Assembly: GCA_037127255.1 (NCBI GenBank)
Contig: JBANSL010000012.1
Location: forward strand, 31,921,115 to 31,985,114
Reading direction: 5' to 3'
Origin: Persicaria tinctoria
Lineage: Eukaryota > Streptophyta > Magnoliopsida > Caryophyllales > Polygonaceae
DNA length: 64,000 nt
Shown: one piece after another, positions 24,501-39,500 of the stretch
How positions within the stretch are numbered: position 1 is the stretch's first letter
How the letters are laid out: each line of letters opens with the position of its first letter
Program-made: the position numbers and the translations under genes
Notes under the pieces: generated by a model
Seen by the model: the letters and a program-made list of their open reading frames with translations, nothing else
Told to the model about the DNA's origin: nothing
Databases searched by the model: none

Positions 24501-27500
24501 TTGTATCATCTCCATCATCAAGGCGATTGACATATTCTGCCATCTGATCCCATTCTCCCATGTTCCATGCAGCACTGGCAGCCTAATGAAAAAATTAATA
24601 ATCAAATAGCAGCCAAGTGAGATTCACAAAGTAGCTCCTAAACAATTCATATGTATGTAGAATGAGATGTACACACATAAGTGTACTAAATAATCAAAAT
24701 GATATCCATTAAATGTAGGGACAGAGAGAGAGACCATTGATGCCATTTCTTGTCTAGCAGCTTGCTCAGCTGGTGTCCAGTACTCTTTGCATAAATTGTT
24801 CAGTTCTTCCCAACGAGCTAATGCAGCAAGACACCTCATTCTTCCTACAAACAATGGCTTACTCATTATTTAAACGAATGAGATAATGAGTAGCACAATA
24901 ACATATGTTTTTGCAGAGAGATCTGGTTGCAATCAACGCGTGTGAGAAATCATGCACTTTTTTCAGACTATACAGTTTTTAAAGGCAGAAGAGAAAAATA
25001 GACTGGACACTGACTTGCAGAGCTTAACCTCTGCAGCTTCAATTTCAGTCTTAAAGTTAACAAACTAACACTAAGTGTGAAGCAGAAGATGATAAATAGC
25101 AGATATATAAAAAGAATATTCTTCTTCTACCAAAGAACGAAAAACGAGATCGATACACATCTGAATCAGAGTAGAGTATAATCATCACTCCCCATCATAC
25201 TGGTCTATCAGATAGAAAATCTTTCAAGCTAATAGGATGCACAGCAAAATATTTGTGGACTTGTATACGCTCAAGTTAGTACTGACCTAAAGTAGCTTCT
25301 CTCATAGAATGGGGATCAGAGGCTTGTGCAGCTTTAGCTGTGTATGCCCTAAGAGCGTCATCCCAACGTTGCAACTTTTCATACCTATCCAAGTGCAAAC
25401 ATGGTGCACATTGATGAGCATTAGTGGCAAACAAATTATGCTACTCGTCCATGAAAGGGACACTCATTCTTTTAAATTTGCAAAAGCATTACCAAGATTC
25501 TTTCAGCTGAACATCTAAGTTCTGTTGAGCATAGGTTAAGATTCCTACAGCAGCCTGCATAAGGATTATATATGCATCAATGAAGGAACAAAAGAAACAA
25601 AACACAAACAAGAGCAGAGGCAATAAAGGAAACAGCAATACCTCATACTGTTGCAACTGATTATTAATATGTATAAGAGCTTCAACAACAGCAACAGCGT
25701 TAGTGTCCATGTTCCTTGAGCGCGCCCCTTCAAACTCCATTTCCTTATAGTGCAAAGCCTTTGCAAATGCTCGACACTGATTCCAACATTGAAATTATCA
25801 CTTTTAGAAGCTGAGCATCAATCGTTCATTGGGACAAGGGATATGAACTACAAGAAAATGAAGGTTCCCGTGCAGATACGACAATTCATAAACATTACCT
25901 TGTCTGCGAGAGCCCCAAGAAGACGAATGTCAATTGGAAGAGGTTTCTCATCATGTTCCATAAACTCTGCCTGCAAATATTCAGCTAAAATTACTAGCTA
26001 AAACACCTGCTCCCCTCGCTATATCCCTAATCTTCTCAATGCAAACAACGATATTCATCTTGAAAAGCCCTTCATGTAGCTAATTCTAGGAAAGGTCAGA
26101 TATTTCATATGAATTCTCACATCAATCACTATTTTGAAAAATGAGAATATTGAACAACAATTGAAAAGGATACCTATGATACTGAATGACATCTAAAGAA
26201 TATTGTGGCAATAACTTGTAAGATTTCAGTGGATCACCCAATTCATAACACACCCATTCCTAGGTGCATCTACCATAATCAGTGGACATAAATAAACATT
26301 TTATATGGTGAAGCATAGCTTAGTGCATGTCCAAAAAAACAGAAAAAAATAACTAAATACAAAGTTGAATCCGGAAAAATAAGAAAAAAAAATACCAAGT
26401 TGAGAAGTGCTGCAAGGATTTCAGGAGGTATATTTGGTGATGAAAAAGCTGTCTCCAAACTTCGAACCAGCTGTCTTTGACTTGCCTCATTTAACTCTGC
26501 CCAGCAACTCACAAAACCAGCAGCGAACAGCTCCCGCCCCACAAAAGGCTGCAAATCTCATTTTTTAGAAAAAGAAATCGCCAGAAGGGAGTAATTCACG
26601 GAAGTTTGCAGCACCTGTAATTGTGCAAGCCTTGCACATGTTCGTAAAGCTGGAGAAGGTGATTCTCTTAGCAATTCAATGCTAAAATGCCTCATCCATT
26701 CTGCCCAGTCCTCCTTTGTGCTACGTTGAGAGGCCTCACCCGCAGTTTGCAACCGATCGTCATTAACCTGACAACACCATTATTATAGATTTTATATAAA
26801 GCATTTCTCCTGCTTTCTTTTAAGTATGTAGAGTATACCATTTAGTTCACATGTGTCATATATATAAGCTGCTTCATACATATACACAGAGAGCAAAGAG
26901 TATCAACATAATGCTTGAAAAGAAAAAACCATAAACTTATGCAGGATAAGATATTGCGCAGTAGGCCTATTTAATACTGCCAACCACAAATCTCAGGCTA
27001 AGATTGAGCTAAAAATCCACATCTATCTTCTATATATACTATATTAAAGCATAATCATTTTATCCACATGTCATCCCCTCAACAAACCAAGGGATTTTAA
27101 CCAATCATCTTTATTCACATTTTAACCAAAATCTTTATTTTAGTAATTTTTTTTAAAACACAACAATGAGATTTATTCAAAAAATTATGTTAATAAAAAT
27201 TGGTTCCCCTTAAATTTGAAACTTAATGATATATGCTCATGGTATTAAAACTAAATCAATATCTATAATTAATTGTACCAATTTATATTTTCTAGAACGG
27301 TTTTTCTATCCTATGTCATTGGGGCATAGGATAAGAAGCCAAATTGGGAAAAAATTTCCCTAGATACACCCAGTTTAGCCATTTTTAAATTAGATTATGC
27401 GGTTCACCCACCCATTTCCTTCTAGGGTTTTCTTTCCCAATAGAGTATCTTTATCATGTGCCCTTAGGAAACACAATAGACAAACCGTTTCTAGAATAAT

Positions 27501-30500
27501 ATTAACCGAACTTATGTCTAAATTTAGAAAGGGAGAAAAAAGCTCGTACAGAGTATGGGAATTGTACTAGTATATGTTTTTGCAAAACATAACAATGAGA
27601 TTAAAACAAAACAATGAGATAAATTCAAAACATAATGTTACTAAATATTGGTTCTCCTTAAATTTTAACTTTAATGATACACCCTGATGGTATTAAATTT
27701 AAATCAATCTCTAGAATTAATTGTACCAAATTACATTATCTAAAATAATATCAACCAAAATAATGTTTAAATTTATAAGGGGGGAAAAAAACTCGTACAT
27801 AGTATGGGAATTGTACTAGTATGTGTTTTTTCAGGTCAGTGATAAGTTTTACTTTATTTACTGAACACAAATGTTGCGACAATCCCCATTCACAACACAA
27901 CATTACCCACTATCTAAATTGAATATCCAACCAATAGATAAGCCTTATTCGAGTGTATGCTTCTATGGGATCCATGATTCTTCCCCTTCAAAAGAATGAC
28001 CACTGCATGAATTTCAACCCTTCCAGAAAGAAGATGCAACAATTGACTATTGAAATAGGAAAAGGTTTGAGGACAGTACCAATGAAATAACATGGCAAAT
28101 TCATTTAAGGGCTTCAGTAAACCTGAACAAGAAATAACAAAGGAAGGATACAAAGCAAACCTGATGGCTTCTAATTTCCCTCTGTGCATCAGTACCATCA
28201 TTGGAAGGGTCACAATCAACATCATTTATAGGATCACTAATGACTTCCACAGGAAGCCGTCTGCTCAGTCTTTGAGCAGCAGTGCTTCCAGATATTAGTG
28301 GTTCGCGTCGTTGCAAACGCCCTTCAATTTCTTCAAATTCCTTATGCTGAGAAAATGTACTTACATTCATGACGTTGCATAAGAAAAAGTTGACCAACAG
28401 ATTGGATGAGGATTAAATCGAAGATCATACCCTCAATCGGTGCTTCAACAAAAGTTTGTGAATGGATGGAATGAATATGGCAAAATCTTCTCCAAGAGCA
28501 TGAACCAGGCAACAAAGTGCATCGACTGCATCTTTTCGAAGCTCTTCATTCTTTCTGAATAATAGAAAGCTTGAAAAGTCAAATTTTGAAGAGCAGTGAA
28601 ACAAGCATTAAGAATCAAATATCAGAAAGGTATGATTGGGGAAATCATAAAACAAGATGATAAGGAAAGCCACCCAAATTAACTGACAGTAAGAACAGTC
28701 TCTCATATAGTTACTTGATTTGCTCATTTTTCATCTCATGTATAGTTCTTTATCCAACTAATTCTTTTATAAAATCCTTCTAACCATATGGTGTGTATAT
28801 TATATTTAAAAAGTTACAGTGATTATTTAATACAACATTAAAAATCAAAAGATAGGAGGTACAAGTCTTATGTACAAATGCATCTCTCCCAACATGATAA
28901 GATTCAATGATTGTAGAAACAGATAACCAGAAAGAAAGAATTACCCATCCAAGACTAACTTCAAATGGTGCACCAGGGATGAAATATGACCAGAAACCTG
29001 AAACAGGAATGAACAAAAACCAAACCAATAAAAAAAACTTTGAGAAAGGAAATAACAGAAACTGTTCAATGGAGAACGTATAAAACTATCTGCATATGTG
29101 CAATCACAACCTGCACACGAGGAATTAATCTTGTCAAAGTTTTGATGGCCGCGCGTCGTATTTCCACGGAGGCATCAACCTTGAATAAACGGATAAGAGC
29201 AGGAAGAAGAAGATGCATATGTTCATCCAATGTCCCTGTATAATAAGCCTGGTGAACAACTCACTTCGTATGTGATACATGGAGTTTTACTAACTGAAAC
29301 AGAATAGTTAACAGGAAAGCAAATTTTCAGTAACCTCCAAAGACTTCAAGAGTGTGAAGCATATCGGGAACATAAGTGTAGTCATTAATTCTCTCAGCAT
29401 CACTCAAAACTTGTATACAGTGTGGGAGAATTCTTGGAAGATACTTTCTAAATTCATCATTCAAAGCCACACATAAATGCTCCACTAAATGTAGAACCTG
29501 CAAGAAATAAACACATCAAAAAAAGAGTGATAATGCCACCAAACAAACAATTCACACCTTTACATGGAACACAAAGCAGTTGAGAAAGCACACATACAGG
29601 TAAACCACGCACAGACCGAGCAGGTGCAGGATAGCTAAATGATGACCACTGTTCAAATATAAGATCAAGCAGGTCTTCAAGGTATTTACGAACATGCTGC
29701 AAAGGGACAAAAGTCACAACATTTCCAGTAGACTAAAAAGATCATAGAGCATTAATCTGTAAGTAAAAGAGCATTTGTACACTGATGCAATACCTGACGC
29801 ACAATAGAAACAAGTGTTCCAAGTTTCCACATAATGAACTCCTTCAAGCTATCATCGCATGACCGCAAAATGTGGAATAGATCAGGTAAAACCTGCAAGA
29901 TAGATGTTCCAAGGAATCCTTAATTGCATCCAATCAATGTTCTAAAAGGCGCTAGGTGGTGGGTTGCCGCCTAGCGCCTAGGCGGTTAGGCGGGTGTCCA
30001 GGCGGCGCCTAGGCGGACTTGGAACAAACTTAATTATTTCCTTATATTTTGAAGCATAACACATGTAAATAATTCATATAATGTAATAATAATCCATAAT
30101 ATCACTCATAAACCTAAATTTATCGTGTTTAACTAACATTAAAGTAAATAAATGCAAAAGTAGGTATCTGATTAGCGACTTTAAACCTTCTAAAATCCAA
30201 AACAAATCCAAAACTATGTGTTTGACTCAAAAACAAATATATTCCAACATAGAGATAAAAAAAACCCTAAGTTGATTAATCACATGCCTAAAAGCTAAAA
30301 TTGAATAATTGTCGGGTTATGCGGGACTAGGCGTGCCTAGGCGTCCCCTAAGCGGGCCTAGGCGGGGTCTAGGCGGCGCCTAGGTAAGACTAGGCGGTGT
30401 CTAGGCCGATTACCGCCTAGAGGTCCGCCTAGGCTTAAAAATTCCCGGGTGCCCTGCCGCCTAGCGCCTAGGCGCGATTTTTAGAACACTGCATCCAATG

Positions 30501-33500
30501 CAACACTACGTCTTACATCAGCGAAGACAAAATGAAACACAATTTTCCATTATCATCCTTCTTAAAGTTTGTTCGGGGACAAGATATTTAAAAGATAAAC
30601 TGTGGAAGCCCTTTATATAATATCAGTTTCACAAAGCGCTATTTCTATTAACTGTTGTAATGCTTTATCACATTGCAATAATCACAAGGAGAATACAAGA
30701 TCTAACAAAAACGATTATGGATGAAAATTACTGATCTGCAAAGAAGCCGCAAATACCAACTCGGCATAGAAGATGGTTATGTATTCTGTATAAAATCAGA
30801 ACCTTAGCCAGACTGGACGTACACGAGTTTCTCCTTGTTCCAGAGTTGTTCTATATTCATGGCTAGTCTGCCTATAGTTATCTAGTTCCTTCTTTTAAAA
30901 TATCCGCATATTGTCGAAGATTTGAGAATCTATTTACAGCCTGGGATCAAAAGGATACCATTGGCTCTTCAATCCAAAATTGTTGAAGACTTGAGAATCT
31001 TGAGGCCACAACGCAAGAACAACCAAATGACTAAACAAGGTGGACCTCTAGCTGGCCAGCAAAGAGGTATTAATAGGAAGTCTCAAGCAATAGTACCACA
31101 GGATACAAACAATAGCACAATCTTGCCTTTTAGGAACATAAAGAAACAAAGAAGTCATTGCGAAAACTCCTTTTTACTGATGAAGAACTTATTTGAAGAC
31201 AATGTTCCAGGTAAAATCTGTCTTGCATGCGCCCCCACTCCCACCCCAACCCCCAAACTAACCGAAGATTTTTTCATTCCAAGATATTTATTATTGGGAG
31301 AGAGTATCCCACACTAATTCTTGACACGAGTGAACTTTATGCATCCAACAACAATAATGACAGAAAATACTGAACTGTTAGGAAAGCAACAATAAATCAA
31401 TTCATACTAACCTTTGGCAGATATGGTACGCAGCCAAGGCCCATAGACTAATCTCGCCAATTGAATGCACAAAAAGAATAAGTGTAATTAAGTCATTAGC
31501 AAGACCAAAACCAGTCAAAAGAAAGCTAATACAACAATTTGCCCAAGCCTTTCACATAAACTACCTTAAATATGAACATAAGTGATCCCACCACATTTTG
31601 ATGGTAACTGGAAAGTGAAGGATCTCTGAGAACACGCATAAGGGAGCTTATAGCCACCTACAATCATTGAAAGTAAAAATAAGTTACCTCTAAGATGGGG
31701 AAAACTAGAATTCAGAAGCAATGGACTGTACCGTTGAATAGTAATCCTCAGATGTTGCAAATGATGGCCAAAGGTCCATAGGAAGTTCATCCATGGATCG
31801 GATATGTTGACCTGAATCTCCAGTTGTATGAGTAATTTCTCCATGTGAACCAGGCAAGCTAGGCTGGTTTTTCTTGTGCACATAGGGATCTAGTGCACCC
31901 ATAATGCCAAGAACCTGTCAACAGTAGTCAGCAGCAAAATACATCTATGAGGATTGGACAGCAAAATAAGAGGAACAGGTATCAATTTTACTTTCATAAA
32001 GAATAGTTATTGAATGGAAAAAATGAACCTTTAGCACTTCTCGTCTTGTAGACCATGCCAAGTCACCATTAAGCAACTTCAGAAGTAAACCTAATAACTG
32101 GGGGTAATCATTGTAGGGACTTATGACATACCTGCAAGATTATCAAGAGGCATAAATATAAAGAAATAATAGATTACAAAAATAGACAAGCAAATAAGCA
32201 ATACAATGATAACAAAGATATATTATTGTTTCTTTTTATATTAATCCGATTATTAGAACTCTGCAATTCAGAATATGTTGGTAATAAATAAATAATTAAA
32301 GGCTCTCCAAGAATTGAGGACAAAAGGGAAGTCATGTTGAATTTGTATACAAATGTTATACAAATTGTATTTAATGCTAAAAAAATAAAGTGCACGGGAA
32401 TGCATAGGTAAGGACACAATATGTTAGAAACATATACCTAGCCATAACAGTTTGCAATTCAAATTAAAAATCAAAGCAGACAAAAGAGGAGAAAAGGAAA
32501 GGGTACTTTATAGGACAGCTGGTGTTCTCATTTTTCTGCTTTTATTGAACAAGCATTTGAACAACCAAACAACATTTAGTGAGGGTACATGAGACCCTAT
32601 CATTATCAGAGACAACACAAATAGAAGAACTGCGCACAGCAGCATCAATAGCTACACACCTCGAAACTAAAAACATATAAGCATAGCTCTCACTCCTGCT
32701 CACCTTACAGGAAAAGGCACAAAATAGTGACAGATATTTTTCCGCGCCAATTATATAGTACTTATGGTAGACACTTCTCTCCCTTTCTCTTTCCTTCTTT
32801 TTCTTTTTAATTTGGTTTAGGTGCAAATTTGATGGTAGACACTCATTGATTACATGGTAGAGATGAAGGTTTAGCAAAAATTTATTTAAAGGTAGAAAAT
32901 AGCAGAATGGGGAGTCAAAGAGCAAGAGATGTGATCGGTGTAGTTCTAGCTATTCTCTGGTGTGCTTGTCAAAATGAAAGACAACGTCATCTAGTTGAAA
33001 CTTTTGTGGTACAAAGTGGTATTATTTGGCACTGTTCATGTAAGAGAAGGATATTTAAGACAGGTTGCTCTGTAAAATTAATTTTATAGTTTTGAGTGTT
33101 TTCCATGCCCACTTCTCTCAACATACAGATTTATAATAGTTCCCTTCTACGTTAGCAAGAATTCCTCAGTTCTTGAACTTTCAAACTACTCCTACCACAG
33201 AACTTCTAGTTGTAGAAGTTTATTAATGAAAATAAACACGAATTGAGTTAAGGCAGACAGCAGATGACTACTATAAATCAAACATCCCATGAACTTGAAC
33301 AGTCATTTATAGTCTCCCTTTACAGCCAAATAATGCTCATATAATCCATGAGTTATCCATATACCTCTAGCAAGTTTAAGTTCAGGAATCAAGCCTTCCA
33401 GAATACAGCCAATCAACATAGATAACAGAAGATTTTAAACCTTGTACAGAAGAGAATCCTTCCCAAAACCTTTCAAGAACCTGGAGCAAAACCTCCTTGA

Positions 33501-36500
33501 ACCCTAGAGCTATAGAAAGGACCAAGGCATGCAGCAAAAAAAAAAAAAACATGTAGAGACCAATTTGTCCAATCGTGGTCATGACAACAACCCAAACATT
33601 TGAACATAGAACTAACCCTGTGCTCTGTACAACTTGGCCAAGTGTTATCACAGCCACTTCTCTTTTCGTGAGGGATGCTCCATCTAGCAAAGCATCCACG
33701 ATCAGGGGCATGAGTTCCGGAATGTACTGTCTCATTGCAAAACCACCCTATGGACATTCAAAAAAAAAGTATGGAGCAAAGTCAATTATTGCAAGAAGTT
33801 CTGTTTAAAAATTCTTAGAGATGATAGGTTTTGAAAATTAACAGAAGTCCACAAATCGTAGAGCAATCCAAGCCAATCAAGATGCAGAGCAAAACAAGCA
33901 ATTTCTAGAATCAACTGTTTAGAGTCAACAATAGTTGCTGTGGAGCAATGAACATTATTTCCAAGATAGTCATGACCTTACAGCTAAACATAATTGCATT
34001 GTTTTTCATTCTTCTTTCTTTTTATTTTTCTTTTCATTCTACATAGAGACAGAAAGACCCCAAGTCTTCTTCCTGGTTTGTTGCAAAAAAGCTATCCTTG
34101 TGTATACCGCACTAAAGAAATATGTACGCACCACTCGGGCAAGATCCCCAACAGTCACCAGAACTCCAGCAATAGTACCACTATTAGCGTTCGTCCCAGA
34201 TCCCTCACGTAATTTTGCCACCAAAGCCTGAAATAGAAAGCTCATTGTCACACACAAATGTGAAACTGTATAGATGAACAGCAGAATATCAATATTGATC
34301 TAATATGTTCAAGGTAAAAAGTAATAGAAAAGTCAGACCTTGTTTATGGGAGCAATATATGGAAGTATTAAACGCTCACAGCTACGAATCAGGCAACCCA
34401 AAGATTTGGCACTTTCTTCTTTGCACTTTGCATCCTTACTGTACAAGTAAATTTTAAGGTGTCAAAGCTATCCCGAAACATAGTAGTAGCATAAAATGAC
34501 TAACACTACCTCTGGTCCAGATAGGTTAACAATTGTATGAGATGGCGTCGAAGGGCAGGAAGAACATATGCTGGATTCTTCTCAGATAACCTCCCAGCCA
34601 CAGAGATGGTATATTCTCGAACATCAATATCCTAAGGGAAAGATCAGTTGAAATTGGACAATTTCACATACAAACTACCAAATTACCAAACTACTAAATT
34701 AGATATATGAATTAAGAGCATCAAGATCAATAAGAGCATATAATTTAGTTGACAGAAAAGGACTGATATTTTGAGAATCAACTCGGAAGCATTATTGTGA
34801 ACAGTCTTTTTCTTCTCCATCAATATTTAGTGTTTACAAACAGAGGCACTCAGTCTAACAGAGCGAGACTAATCCGTAATGTCATCCTAATTGCAGGTTA
34901 CACCATACTGCTTCAAGCTAAGAAGTAACTCACATCATCTTTAAGAAAATAAGAAAGCATGATAAACCATAAAGCATGACAAGCCCGTCTAGCCGTAGGA
35001 GGTGGGGGGCCACCCAGCGCCTAGGCCGATTTTAGAACACAGTAAACGATTAAATCCCTAAATGCACAATTCATTTGCAGCATATATCCTGCCAAAATGA
35101 GCACATTGAAATTTTATTATATTTTTTGGTAGAGGACAAGGACATTCAAACTGAATCCTTGATCAATTCATGGGAAAAAGAAATTTGAAATACAAAGCCA
35201 TACTGCAACTCCCATGTTTCCTTTAGTTGCTCTATGTTTTTAACTATCTTGAGATCCTTTCATTTCCAAAAGCTGTAGATCTCCATCAAATTCGTGAGTT
35301 CACCAATACAACATACCTTAACAGTTCAATAGTATTTATCAAGAGTGTCCCACAATATACAACCAAGGATAATGAAACCATTGGAATGATGGGTTTCTAC
35401 TACTACAACAATAATCCTAGTCTATACAACTCCAAACAGGGTCCATGGGTTTGAGATGTATGCACCCTTGCCGGCTTGCCCCATTTCGACCCCCCAAACC
35501 CTGCTTGGAGCGTAATGATGGGTTTCTACACTATACAGAAACACAAAGAAACATGCCAGCGCTAAATAAACAAATACCTCATCATTTAAAGCAGCAAAGA
35601 TGGCACTTAAGCTATCAGCTTGAGCTAAGAAATCGTCAAAACCGCCATTCTCATGCAAAGAGTGAAAGATGGAATTACGAACGCTAACGTCAGCATCTGC
35701 TACAGCAACAACGAGAAGCTTCTCCACAACCTGCAACAAGGACAAATATTCGTTAACATATTGCCAACATTCTTTAATATCATTGGGCCATCATCACCAA
35801 GTTTACAGGAATTCAAAATGCCTGCAATAGTCAAGTCCTTTATCAGTTTCCCTACATCCTATGTGTTTAACAATTTCACAAGTAAAAAAACAAATGAATG
35901 AAATTTCCATGTACTTGGGATATTTTAGTATATTAGATTGCCTACATTCTACCTAGCATAAGGTCAAATACTAGGAAGCAGCAACAGAAAGCATAGAAGA
36001 AACACCTCTTCAACAAGCCGCCTTCTTTTTCCCCCAGTTCTACTAGACCTACTAGAGGTGAACTGAGTGCATGATGAATTGGAGAAAGACTGTGCTACTA
36101 GGCTGCAACAGCATAATGCTGCGTCTTTTCTTGTTGCAGGATCCTCATCCTCCAGATATAAAAGAACTGATTCTTTGGCAAAATCAAGGAGATCATGGCC
36201 CTAAACAATTTGAAAAGTAAAAAAGTCAAACAATGACATAAGAAAAGTTTAAAGCAGAAAGAAAAATAAATAAAAAGCATACAAACCTTGAAATTAAAAT
36301 GAGCAAGGGTCTGCAATGCAAGTTGCACTACAGCAGCCCCAGTAACATCAGATACAACAAGAGGTGTAGCATGAGGTCGACTAGCTGAAACAGCCCTTGT
36401 TTGAGCATAATGTGATCTTGATAGAGAAAGAGCAATGCAGTCAAGTAGTCGATCTTGAATAGTTGGAAGCAATGGTGGAATACTGAGTAATCAAGAAGAA

Positions 36501-39500
36501 GATCATTAGTTATGGTTCAAAATAAACTAAACTGCTACTCAGTAAGGATATTTCCAAACCAAAAAGATATTCATAACCCCTCCATATATACCTAGCACTA
36601 ATCTGCTCAAGAGCTTTCACAAGGTGGGAAGAAAGACCTCCAGCAAACATGGCATCCAAGAGACCACGAATGTGCGGCTCCATAGTTGGTCCCATAGCTT
36701 TTGCAATGCTTCCGACACAAGCCAATGCCTCAGGCAATGGTTTTCCCTTACGGGGAGCAATCTGAAAATTTTAATTTTGATTAATAATGACAAATTTTGG
36801 ACCAAACCTACAAAAAAAAATTAAGAGTAACTACACAAACACCAAGGGAAATGGAGTCAAGTGAACTACAGCATCACGAAGATGAGACATAATTGTCGGC
36901 AAGTATTCTGCAAGTTCCCCATCCAAAGCACCAGCCATCTCTCCTAGAGCGATGAAACCACTTGGCCTTTCCGTAGGAATTTTTAGAACCGCAAGAATGT
37001 GATTCATGCATATCTGAGCACAAAGAAACTTTTAGTAAGCACTGGATCCAGAAACAAACCCCAAGAAATTACATAAAATGCAGAAAGTGAATGTATCAAC
37101 ACAAACCGTTAAGTAGTTTGTCACAAAACGATCTCGAAGGAAGTGTGCAATACGTGGTAGCAATGACGTTATGCTGAGTCGCACGAGCTGATTACGGTGC
37201 TCAAGGTACCTGAGAACAATGTCAGCAACTTCTCTGTACCTTGACATCATAAACTCCCCAGTGTTCCTGTGGATATAAGATTTTGAAAAATCATAACCTC
37301 GAGACAAATGAATAATTAGTTTGCAAACAAGTATTGGGAAAATTATAATGCAAATTTTTACTCCCTCGTTAATAAAAGATGTCATTTTAGAAAGTTGTTA
37401 GTTCAAATAAAATAAGTATCAAATATTCTTAAATAAATTGCAAATTTCATGGGGAGTGAATGAAAGGAGCGAGTTTACATAAAAAGAAAGTTTCAATACG
37501 TGCAAGTTACGATAAATAAAATAAAAAACTCATAATTACTTGCCTAGAAAATCTAAAATAACATATTTATTGACAGGGAATAATGACATCTTTTTATTAA
37601 CACGGAGCAAAATCCATTCAATTTATAAGATCCTCAAATTATCATCCAGATTATTGCCAACAATTTTATGCTAAGATAAGCGATCCAACTGCACCCAATG
37701 GTCCCAATATAACTTAATTCAAGAAAAATAAAGGAGTGTCGAGTTTGAGGTACCCATATTTGAAATGAGTAGGAGACTTCAGATGGAGTTGATTGATCCA
37801 ATAAACATATTTACCAGTAATTTGACAATTTTATGTAAATTAATAACTAGATTTCAAAGTCACAATTTTCCATAATTACAGTCTAGGTTAAATCCTCGTA
37901 TGCCAACAAAATCAACCTACCATACACAGTATTTAAGTGATTCAAATTTCTTTATCATGACCACAAATTATGAGTTCTCCCATTCACTCAAGACTAGACT
38001 ACAAGGTCACTCAAGATATGTTAAAGAATCATCTATATGGTTGTAATCAACTACTGTCAGCAATAAATTGCTCCAAAACATCAGGAATCAAGATTACAAC
38101 CATACAAAAGCAGAGAGCTAATTCTTAAGGACTACTAAAACCTAAACAAACCTCAGAAGCTCGCCAACTGCCAGTAATGAGCCATGAATACTGTGAACGG
38201 GAGCATTCTTGCCCAATCCTTCTTGTGTAGCCTCAAACATGCGATAGTACCTTTTAAACAACGTATACAATAAGGAAAGTAATTAGGCACATAAAACTTG
38301 ATCAGAAGAAAGATAAGAGTGGGCAATAAATTAAAACAAAATGAAAATCATCAATGGTCAAAGCTGTCAACAGTTATCAACAACTACATCATTTTGAAGC
38401 ACTTAGAGTTTGGACAAGCTGTTATGCTATACAAATATTAGTAAGTTATCCCAGAGCATTAAGAATTGGCCTTTCATTAACTCAGCACAGTGAGATTCCA
38501 TATAAAATGTAGACAGAAAGAGACAATAAAGTTCAAAACCATTAAAGCAACTGTGATTTTCCACACAAGGGGGACTATCCAAATATTTACCATCTTCAGC
38601 AATAAAACATATAAAAAAAGACATCTGTCTAGCATAGAAGTTGGTTGTCAATTTTAAGATAAAAAATGTCAACAACAAGCTCCACATTCACACAAGTTAT
38701 GCCCATTCATAAGCTTCACCAACAAATCAATCCACAAAGTATCAGCCTCTTTAACATCTCACTCTACATGTAATGGCAATCAAACATTTTGAGAGTGCCA
38801 AGTAACAAGAGATTTGGATAAGTATCTTTTCAAAAATTAAACTCACCATTGCACACGCCACCGTGTCTCACGTTTTTCAATCACGCGAAGACAAGCACGC
38901 AATGCCTCAACAGCCCGCTCACGGACATCTAATCTTGGATCTCTCAAGGCAACCCAAATGGAATCCACAAATGCAGGTACATGAACATTGAAAACTGTAG
39001 GAGCATTTTCAGCCATTTCCTAAGACAAGCAACGAGAAGACGATTGGTTACAGTGCACCAGCTAACAAAAACATCACACAGATCATGCCAACAAAATTGA
39101 CATCGCCACACAAATAGAAAACTTCAGGCATTTAAGGATGGTACAATTCGGCATCAGAAATATATGTAAAACTAACAGAAACACTACAAAAAAGTAACCA
39201 CCTATCAAAAAGCACTGCACTTACTTTCAGAATCAACACAGCAGCAAACCGTCGATATTCCACTCTATCCCCTCGAAGCCAATCCAGAGCAGTTTTTATC
39301 TATGGAAATAATTTATTTAAAGCATGAGCACACCAAACATTAATGACAAACTAGATCAAAAGCAAAGAAAAGTGACTAAGAGAGGGGCAGGCAGAATAAG
39401 GAAGAGAAGATAAATACCTGGTACTCAACTTCATCTGCAGTCATTGCCCCGCCTGCCCTGGCTAGATGTCCCAAAACTTGACTGGCAAGTACAAGTATGT

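Larger units (their letters stand above)
12616..25970 (-). other. TOR: TOR exons 29-43: FAT domain (aa 1285-1905)
   Basis: Exons on the minus strand: 25970-25899, 25776-25642, 25554-25493, 25384-25287, 24844-24735, 24582-24409, 24329-24264, 24100-24032, 23948-23838, 23353-23213, 22415-22287, 22206-22047, 21931-21717, 21170-20964, 12729-12616. The FAT helices clamp the kinase domain. Recognisable pieces are [20 protein letters not shown] (exon 33), [20 protein letters not shown] (exon 34), [18 protein letters not shown] (exon 38) and [18 protein letters not shown] (exon 41). Exon 39 reads through a GTAATG inside CCACAGGTAATGCTAGG, which is coding (PQVMLGY) and not a donor. The intron between exons 42 and 43 (12730-20963, 8.2 kb) is long only because a 7.3-kb LINE sits in it. 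Confidence 0.93.

Noticed and set aside
30922..31317. 131-codon plus-strand open frame in TOR intron 19
   Set aside because: It resembles no known protein and lies in ordinary intron sequence antisense to TOR.
36845..36869. Extension of TOR exon 7 by HLTPFPLV
   Set aside because: A GT donor directly after HLRDA joins in frame to IAPRKG of exon 8, as in other plant TOR proteins. The extension runs into a stop.
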